From Armatimonadota bacterium (GTDB lineage Bacteria > Armatimonadota > Armatimonadia > Armatimonadales > Capsulimonadaceae): a stretch of DNA of 44,663 nucleotides. Location: assembly GCA_025354405.1 (NCBI GenBank), contig JANXMY010000039.1, positions 1 to 44,663 of the forward strand, given 5' to 3'. Below, piece after piece: positions 39,539 to 44,663 of this stretch. Under the pieces are notes generated by a model. It was not told the DNA's origin and did no database searches. It saw only the letters and a list, made by a program, of their open reading frames with translations. The position numbers were made by a program, and so were the translations under genes. How positions within the stretch are numbered: the stretch's first letter is position 1; each line of letters starts with the position of its first letter.

Positions 39539-39605
39539 GGGGGAAGAAGTAGACCCGGTCATTAGGCAGCCCGGCCTTTTAAGGCCGGGTCGACCTATTT
39601 CCCCC
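39539..39605. repeat. Palindromic element between two convergent genes
   Basis: The arms GGGGGAAGAAGTAGACCCGG (39539-39558) and 39585-39605 pair imperfectly. Inside is the perfect hairpin 39570-39589 (CCCGGCC, TTTTAA, GGCCGGG). The right arm holds the last two codons and the stop of the acyltransferase gene. The hairpin could also terminate both transcripts. Confidence 0.75.
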
Positions 39606-40698
39606 GGATCTCGCTCTTCCCCCGCAAAGAAATCAGTCCAGCCTTCCCAAAACCCCACACCCAGGCGGCCGCCAGCGGCAGAGCAAGGCAGGCGGCGTAG
39701 TACAGCGTCAGCCCCGCCCCGGCTCCAAGCCGGTGGTTGATACCCAGTTTGTCCAGCGCAAGGATCGCCAGGGGGTGCATGACGTAAATCGCCAGAGACT
39801 GCGCGCCGAAATAGGCCAGGAGGCGGCTGAGGCGAGTATGGCCCAGAGCAAATGCGAGGGCCAGCACGAGAACACTCATCCCCGCCGTATACCCCCACTG
39901 CCCGACTTGATATAAAAACGTGTTGATGTGCTGCTTTGGAAATACCAGCAGGTGCAGTGCCAGCGGCTCGTAGACCAGCAGGGCAGCGACAGTCACCCCA
40001 GCCGCACCCCAGCACCAGACACGCTGAATCTTCGTCCCGATTTCTGCCGATTGACCGTACAGCCACAGGCCCAGAGCGACCGGCAGAGTGTCCCAGAAGA
40101 TAGTCGTCTGAAAGCGATGCGGCAGGACGAAGCGGTTTAATCCATAGATGGCAAGCTGCAGCAGCACTGCTCCGAGGGCGACCGCCCAGAACGGCGGGCG
40201 GCGCCGAAACAGTGGGACCAGCAGCGGCAGCAGTAGATACAGCTCCAAAACAAGCACGAAAAAGTACAGGTGAAAGTATGCGGTACCCGTGAGCAGCAGC
40301 TTCGCGAGATGCCCCAGGCTCAGGTGATGCAGCGTCCCCAAAGCGCAGCTAACGGCAACATACAGCGCACTCCACAAGAGATAGGGCAGCAGCGCCGTCT
40401 GCACCCGCCGGGCGGCGTATTTCTGGAGGTTCGGATTCCGTGCCAAACTCTGCGCATTGACCAGCGTACTCAGCATCAAGAAGCAGGGGACCGCCCACTG
40501 GAGGCACTGGTTCGGCACGGCCAGCACGTCCCAGGCCCAGCCCGGCGGGGTCAGGGACTTGGCCGGGTGCAGAATCGGCAGAAAGTGCCCGGAGACATGG
40601 ATAAAGAGGACGGCCAAAATCGCGATCCCCCGGCAAATGTCAAGTTGCCCCAGGCGGGACGGCGGGGAAATCGGTGTGGCGGCGGAAGTTAGGCTCAT
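39595..40698 (-). CDS. Acyltransferase-3 family membrane protein
   Basis: A 367-residue polytopic protein of the acyltransferase 3 family, which O-acetylates or O-acylates surface sugars or lipids. The opening block LGQLDICRGIAILAVLFIHVSGHF includes the conserved Arg and the family His. About ten transmembrane helices follow (for example LYFFVLVLELYLLLPLLVPLF, WGYTAGMSVLVLALAFALG). The start is ATG 40698 (MSLTSAATP); nine more codons upstream are open. The C-terminus SEIRGK and TAG stop lie in the repeat at 39539-39605. The substrate is unknown and no glycan genes are adjacent. Confidence 0.85.
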   Translation of the reverse strand: MSLTSAATPISPPSRLGQLDICRGIAILAVLFIHVSGHFLPILHPAKSLTPPGWAWDVLAVPNQCLQWAVPCFLMLSTLVNAQSLARNPNLQKYAARRVQTALLPYLLWSALYVAVSCALGTLHHLSLGHLAKLLLTGTAYFHLYFFVLVLELYLLLPLLVPLFRRRPPFWAVALGAVLLQLAIYGLNRFVLPHRFQTTIFWDTLPVALGLWLYGQSAEIGTKIQRVWCWGAAGVTVAALLVYEPLALHLLVFPKQHINTFLYQVGQWGYTAGMSVLVLALAFALGHTRLSRLLAYFGAQSLAIYVMHPLAILALDKLGINHRLGAGAGLTLYYAACLALPLAAAWVWGFGKAGLISLRGKSEIRGK

Positions 40699-41149
40699 TG
40701 CGGCGTGTTGTTCGCCGCGCCCCACCTGAAATCCTGCCGGACATGTCCATGAGAGGTCCAGAGTAGTCCAAAGCTTGGCTTGAGTCGCCCAGTCGCTCCC
40801 AATGTGTGCTAAGTACTTGTGAACAAGTAACCTAGGATTTTCCTCAGCCCCGCCCGTAGTCGCGCCGCTCCATAGCCGGGTGGTAGAGGGGCTTTCTCCG
40901 AATAGCCCGGCCTTTCAAGGCCGGGTCTAAATCCCAGGAAACATAGGCGCGTGTGCTAAAGCCCGGGCAGGGGCAGCACCGGTCGGTGGGCACGGTTAAG
41001 GTACCGTCCACTTCGCACTGAGTATCATCCCTGCCCGTGCGACGATGTTCAGTGCCCGCGAAGAAGCTGAGAAGAGCAGCCAATCCGCAGCGCGGTTCCC
41101 AGGGAAACGTGAGTAGGCCCCCCTTTGCATGCTCCGCCAGCAGGCCTTT
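40699..41149. other. Intergenic stretch with hairpins, no gene seen
   Basis: Between the GH3 gene and the acyltransferase I see only the hairpin at 40906-40925 (CCCGGCC, TTTCAA, GGCCGGG), another GC-rich palindrome CCCGGG near 40966, and no convincing promoter or ORF. Confidence 0.5.
40906..40925. repeat. Stand-alone hairpin of the CCCGGCC family
   Basis: CCCGGCCTT, TC, AAGGCCGGG. It is the same stem as in 39570-39589 with one loop change, followed by TCTA as in the edges of the other elements. Confidence 0.7.
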
Positions 41150-43933
41150 TCAACTCCCTTTTTTGATCGAGCCTACAGAGATACGCTGTGAAAGGAAACC
41201 TGCCTGCGAAGCCAACAGCGGGCTTGGCTGCATTCCTCCCACATAGACCTGCCAGCTTCCCGGCTGAAGCGAGCGGGCTCCCTGCTTGTTCACGAGCAGC
41301 CACTGCTGCGGAGAGATCGAAAACTTTACCGTTTTCGACTGACCTACCGCAAGCTGGACCCGCTGGAAGCCGGCCAGACACAGGCGAGGCATCGGCTGCC
41401 CTGGGTAGACCTCCCGCAGCGGTGTGCTGGGGGCAGGTCTAAGATAAAGCTGCACGACCTCATCACCTGCACGCAGCCCAATGTTGGTCACCGTCGCCTG
41501 AACTGAAACTGATCTCCCTGCCTGCACCGTCGCCGGGATGCTGAGATGAGTGTATTTAAACTTTGTGTAACTCAAACCATATCCGAATGGATACAGCGGA
41601 TTCCCGCCGAAGTAGCGGTAGGTGCGGCTCTTCATGGCATAGTCGGTAAACGCCGGCAGATCGTTGGCAGACCGGTAAAATGTCAGCGGCAGACGCCCAG
41701 AGGGGTTAAAGTCGCCAAATAATGTGTCGGCGATGGCGGCCCCGCCTTCCTCCCCAGGATACCAGGCCTCGAGGATCGCCGGGATATGCACATCGGCCCA
41801 GTTGATCGCAAGTGCGCTCCCGTTCAGCAGGACAAGCACGATGGGTTTTCCAGTCGCCGCGAGGGCCTCCAATAAATCCTCCTGCACGCCCGGGAGGTTC
41901 AGATCGGTGCGGTCCCCCCCGCCGCTGCCCTCTTCTCCTTCAGCCGACTGGTTCAGGCCCAGCACAGCGACCACGACGTCTGATTTTTGTGCCAGGGCGA
42001 GGGCGGCGGCAAACCCGTCTTTTGAGCCGCCTTTGATGTCGCAGCCCTGAGCATAGCTCACGGTCGCGCTGGCTCCCAGCTTGTTTTGAATGCCCTCAAG
42101 TATCGTCACGCCATGGGAGGTATCACCGTTGTAGTTCCCGAGCAGGACACCTGAGTCATTTCCATTCGGGCCGATCACCGCGACAGATCTGACGGATTTC
42201 GACAGCGGCAGCACCTCATGCTCATTTTTAAGAAGCACAAGACTTTCCCGAGCCACCTTTCCGGCCAGGGCACGGTGCGTTGGGCTGTCATTGACGGACA
42301 GCGGAATTGAGGCATAGTGAACCATCGCCGGCGGATCGAACATCCCTAGCTGGAACCGGGCGGTGAACAGACGCTTCACTGCCCGGTCGAGCTCGAGCTC
42401 GCTGATCAATTTGCGATTGACAGCGTCCATGAGTGCTCCATAGGCGTCGTCACAGGCGAGATCGCAGCCCGCTTTGACGGCATCTGCGGATGCTTCGGCG
42501 GCGTCTTTAGCATAGTGATGATTGTAGGCAATGTCGCTGATCGCCCCGCAGTCGGAAACGACGTAGCCGTCGAAGCCCCATTTGTCCCGCAGCGTCTGCT
42601 GCAGCAGAAACGGGGAGGCACAGGCGGGAACGCCATCGACGCTGTTGTAGGACCCCATTACGCTGCGGACATGACCTTCCTTGACCGCCGCTTCAAAAGC
42701 GGGCAAATACGTGTCGTTCAAATCATAGGCCGACGGCTGTGCGTCAAAGACGTGCCGCAGCGCTTCAGGACCGCTATGAACGGCAAAATGCTTGGCGGTT
42801 GCCACGACCTTGAGATATTTCGGGTCGCTGCCCTGCATTCCCTGGATAAAAGCCACACCGAAACGCCCAGTAAGGTAGGGGTCTTCGCCGTAGGTCTCCT
42901 GCCCGCGCCCCCAGCGAGGATCTCGAAAGATATTGATGTTGGGCGACCAGAAATCGAGACCGTAGTAAATCGCATGATTATCGTGAGCGATCGCATCGTT
43001 ATACTTCGCCCGCGCCTCATCGGAAATCGCTGTTGCCACCTGGAAATGCAGAGCTGTATCCCAGGTTCCAGCAAGGCCGATCGCCTGCGGGAACACGGTG
43101 GCAACCCCTGCCCGCGCAACTCCGTGCAGGGCCTCATTCCACCAGTTGTAAGAGGGAATTCCAAGACGAGTGATGCCGGGAGCGGTATAACGCATCTGGC
43201 CGACCTTCTCACGCAGAGTCAGGTGTGACACCAGGTCTTCGACACGCGCTGCCGTCGGCAGGGAGGGATCTTGGAAGGGGTAATGCTTGATGCGCACCGA
43301 GGCTGCTGTCGGCACAAAGCCATTTCCCAGCACTTCGATGCCATTGATCGCCGCATAGGCGTCGTCATGGCCTGGCACAGCTGCAAATTCGATCTCGATA
43401 GTTTTGTCAGGACCAGGAACAATTCCTTCGAACTCCTTGATCAGGGCCTTGTCTTTGCCTCCAGCTTCGGCAAAAACGTCCAGGTTCGGGAGCATGGTTT
43501 TGCCGTTGATGATCACATTCTGTATTCGCTTGCCCGCGCCATCGTCATACAGCTCGGCGAAGTGCAGACGGACCGTATAGCTTTTTCCGGCAGGCGGGGC
43601 TGATGCAGCAAAGGAATACGCGATATTGGTGCCATACCGCTCATGCTGATAGACTGATTCTGGCGCGGCGTCGGCTGCCGAGCGGACGATTGGCTCGGTC
43701 ACGGCATAAATATGTTCATCGCTGGCCAGCGTGTCCGCCGCAAATTTCCCCGCCGCCGCCCCGCCGCAGCTGATACGAATGAGGGCCTGCTGACCTTGAG
43801 CTTCGGCGCGCACCCCGCAAACAAGCAGCGCGGTGCAGGCTGCACTGATCGCAAAGGCGATCCTGTTCCCTATCGCGCAGTCTCTCAAAAACGTCCTTCG
43901 CAGCCGGCTGACTTGGTCTTCTCTGAAATACAT
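41150..43933 (-). CDS. Secreted glycoside hydrolase family 3 enzyme with N-terminal malectin domain
   Basis: A 927-residue exo-glycosidase, probably a beta-xylosidase or beta-glucosidase. The start is ATG 43933 (MYFREDQ) with GGAGAG upstream. A signal peptide (IAFAISAACTALLVCGVRAEAQ) covers about 25-46. The malectin carbohydrate-binding domain runs about 50-205 (LIRISCGG, YSFAASAPPAGKSYTVRLHFAELYDD, INGIEVLG). GH3 domain 1 has AKHF and VVSDCGAI, with nucleophile Asp near 461. Domain 2 has the EGEEGSGGGDRTDLNLPG acid/base region near 665, and the FnIII-like domain ends near 900. The preceding gene is a BlaI-type repressor 60 bases upstream, which suggests shared control. Confidence 0.92.
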   Translation of the reverse strand: MYFREDQVSRLRRTFLRDCAIGNRIAFAISAACTALLVCGVRAEAQGQQALIRISCGGAAAGKFAADTLASDEHIYAVTEPIVRSAADAAPESVYQHERYGTNIAYSFAASAPPAGKSYTVRLHFAELYDDGAGKRIQNVIINGKTMLPNLDVFAEAGGKDKALIKEFEGIVPGPDKTIEIEFAAVPGHDDAYAAINGIEVLGNGFVPTAASVRIKHYPFQDPSLPTAARVEDLVSHLTLREKVGQMRYTAPGITRLGIPSYNWWNEALHGVARAGVATVFPQAIGLAGTWDTALHFQVATAISDEARAKYNDAIAHDNHAIYYGLDFWSPNINIFRDPRWGRGQETYGEDPYLTGRFGVAFIQGMQGSDPKYLKVVATAKHFAVHSGPEALRHVFDAQPSAYDLNDTYLPAFEAAVKEGHVRSVMGSYNSVDGVPACASPFLLQQTLRDKWGFDGYVVSDCGAISDIAYNHHYAKDAAEASADAVKAGCDLACDDAYGALMDAVNRKLISELELDRAVKRLFTARFQLGMFDPPAMVHYASIPLSVNDSPTHRALAGKVARESLVLLKNEHEVLPLSKSVRSVAVIGPNGNDSGVLLGNYNGDTSHGVTILEGIQNKLGASATVSYAQGCDIKGGSKDGFAAALALAQKSDVVVAVLGLNQSAEGEEGSGGGDRTDLNLPGVQEDLLEALAATGKPIVLVLLNGSALAINWADVHIPAILEAWYPGEEGGAAIADTLFGDFNPSGRLPLTFYRSANDLPAFTDYAMKSRTYRYFGGNPLYPFGYGLSYTKFKYTHLSIPATVQAGRSVSVQATVTNIGLRAGDEVVQLYLRPAPSTPLREVYPGQPMPRLCLAGFQRVQLAVGQSKTVKFSISPQQWLLVNKQGARSLQPGSWQVYVGGMQPSPLLASQAGFLSQRISVGSIKKGS

Positions 43934-43993
43934 TTTATGACTCTCCAATTATGACTCTCCAGCTATATCTTTCCAATTCTCTGCGCTCATCGC

Positions 43994-44380
43994 CTACGAT
44001 TTCATTTCGGCATCCTTCAAATCAAGGAGGCGACGAAGGTCAGACAGCTCTCGCTCGGACAGGCCCTGCGCCTCGGTCAGATAAGCGACAATTGGAGAGA
44101 GCGAACCGCCCAGAGACTTTTCGACGAAATCATGGATGAGGCCCTGCATCAGCTCTTTCTTTGCCACGACGGGCCGGTATTCAAAGGCTCCGGCGTCTTT
44201 TACGCGCGTCAGATAACCTTTGCTGCGCAGCCGCTCCATCATCGTCAAAATGGTCGTGCGGGCCAGGCAGTGAGACTCTCCGAATTTGGCCGCGGCTTCT
44301 CGCACGGTGACCGGCGCATGGTCGGTGACATAGCGCAGCAGGGTCAGCTCCTGGTCGCCCAGAGAAACGGGCTTGTTCAT
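43994..44380 (-). CDS. BlaI/MecI/CopY-family repressor
   Basis: A 128-residue winged-helix repressor. It starts LGDQELTLLRYVTDHAPVTVREAAAKFG, followed by the recognition-helix region CLARTTILTMMERLRSKGYL and the wing TRVKDAGAFEYRPVVAKKEL. The C-terminal dimerisation helices (IVAYLTEAQGLSERELSDLRRLLD) are present. In the BlaI family, derepression usually requires cleavage by a BlaR1-type membrane protease. None is encoded here: the next gene is the malectin-GH3 glycosidase. ATG 44380 has a GGAGG site. A dyad in its own promoter (44438-44454) suggests autoregulation. Confidence 0.9.
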   Translation of the reverse strand: MNKPVSLGDQELTLLRYVTDHAPVTVREAAAKFGESHCLARTTILTMMERLRSKGYLTRVKDAGAFEYRPVVAKKELMQGLIHDFVEKSLGGSLSPIVAYLTEAQGLSERELSDLRRLLDLKDAEMKS

Positions 44381-44427
44381 AGCAATGGCCTCCAGGCCTT
44401 GAAAATCTCCAAACAGTTACTTGGAAG

Positions 44428-44457
44428 AGTATAGCATACGACTACACAGGTCGTCAA
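44428..44457 (-). promoter_or_regulatory. Promoter of the BlaI-type gene with operator in the spacer
   Basis: TTGACG (44452-44457), 18 bases and TATACT (44428-44433) with the TGC extension. The dyad ACGAC-N7-GTCGT (44438-44454) fills the spacer, where bound repressor would block polymerase. Confidence 0.65.
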
Positions 44458-44520
44458 GTGGAATCTGGGTCAATTCTCAGGTAAAATCTCTCTTAAGTAA
44501 CTAATGTTACGCAGGGCTCT

Positions 44521-44578
44521 GGGAACCCACCCCGCAGCAAGCTGCGACCCTCCCGGAACGAGAGGGTTTGCGGGAGGG
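44521..44578. repeat. Half-element related to the 24822-24949 repeat
   Basis: GGGAACCCACCCCGCAGCAAGC and the hairpin CCCTCCCG (44548-44555) with CGGGAGGG (44571-44578) resemble one arm of the element between murD and ftsW. The other arm would lie beyond the window. Confidence 0.45.
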
Positions 44579-44663
44579 CAGTCGCAGAGTTTTATCTTCT
44601 GGATAAGGCATCCAGACTATAGGCAGAACTTCATTCCCACCACAGGCTCACCCTCCCGTATCG

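Noticed and set aside
40844-41083. 79-codon minus-strand frame before the acyltransferase
   Set aside because: It crosses the hairpin at 40906-40925 and has no recognisable features or start signal.

Overview
The window reads as a chromosomal stretch of a GC-rich diderm bacterium, most likely Armatimonadota (Capsulimonas/Fimbriimonas type). That placement is an inference. What is visible is a division and cell-wall (dcw) cluster whose distal end has the Bacillus-like order ftsQ, DUF881, sbp (DUF1290), ftsA, ftsZ. It is combined with outer-membrane functions (an LptF/LptG permease, Lnt, a lipoprotein) and a MurE with the meso-diaminopimelate signature DNPR. I see no rRNA, phage, intact transposase or CRISPR array; there is one tRNA.

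Layout. 1-1776: a YefM/YoeB-type toxin-antitoxin pair whose toxin seems to lack its catalytic His, a zinc-ribbon protein, a possible 50-residue ORF, and a short element with perfect terminal inverted repeats. 1777-9441: dipeptide epimerase, small secreted protein, WecG/TagA glycosyltransferase, ribbon-helix-helix plus membrane protein pair, LptG-like permease, divergent lipoprotein/lnt, a hypothetical, and an orphan protein with a DnaA-domain-I-like N-terminus. 9614-9686: tRNA-Ala(CGC). 9744-14734 (minus): DUF58, TgpA-type transglutaminase and holA as an overlapping operon. 14893-34443 (minus): the dcw cluster mraZ-rsmH-ftsL-ftsI-murE-murF-mraY-murD-ftsW-murG-murC-ddl-ftsQ-DUF881-sbp-ftsA-ftsZ, without murB. 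34907-38792 (minus): a hypothetical, rsmI, a PpiC/TPR foldase and a sugar isomerase-like TIM barrel. 38908-44380: an acidic orphan protein, a membrane acyltransferase, and a BlaI-type repressor followed by a secreted malectin-GH3 glycosidase.

How the genes work together. The dcw genes build lipid II (MurC-F, MraY, MurG, Ddl), polymerise it at the septum (FtsW/FtsI) and assemble the divisome (FtsZ/A/Q/L). LptG, Lnt, the PpiC foldase and the WecG-like enzyme serve the envelope around it.

The most unusual signal is a set of palindromic, hairpin-rich repeats sitting exactly at gene 3' ends. In at least five named genes and possibly one small ORF, the element supplies the stop codon (8710-9441 gene, mraY, ftsI, the acyltransferase, the small ORF) or a whole C-terminal tail (murC, with a 7 x 18-bp in-frame tandem repeat). 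Some copies carry tandem expansions at the arm/loop boundary. A second recurring signal is an extended -10 promoter, TGCTATAMT, including some apparently leaderless starts.
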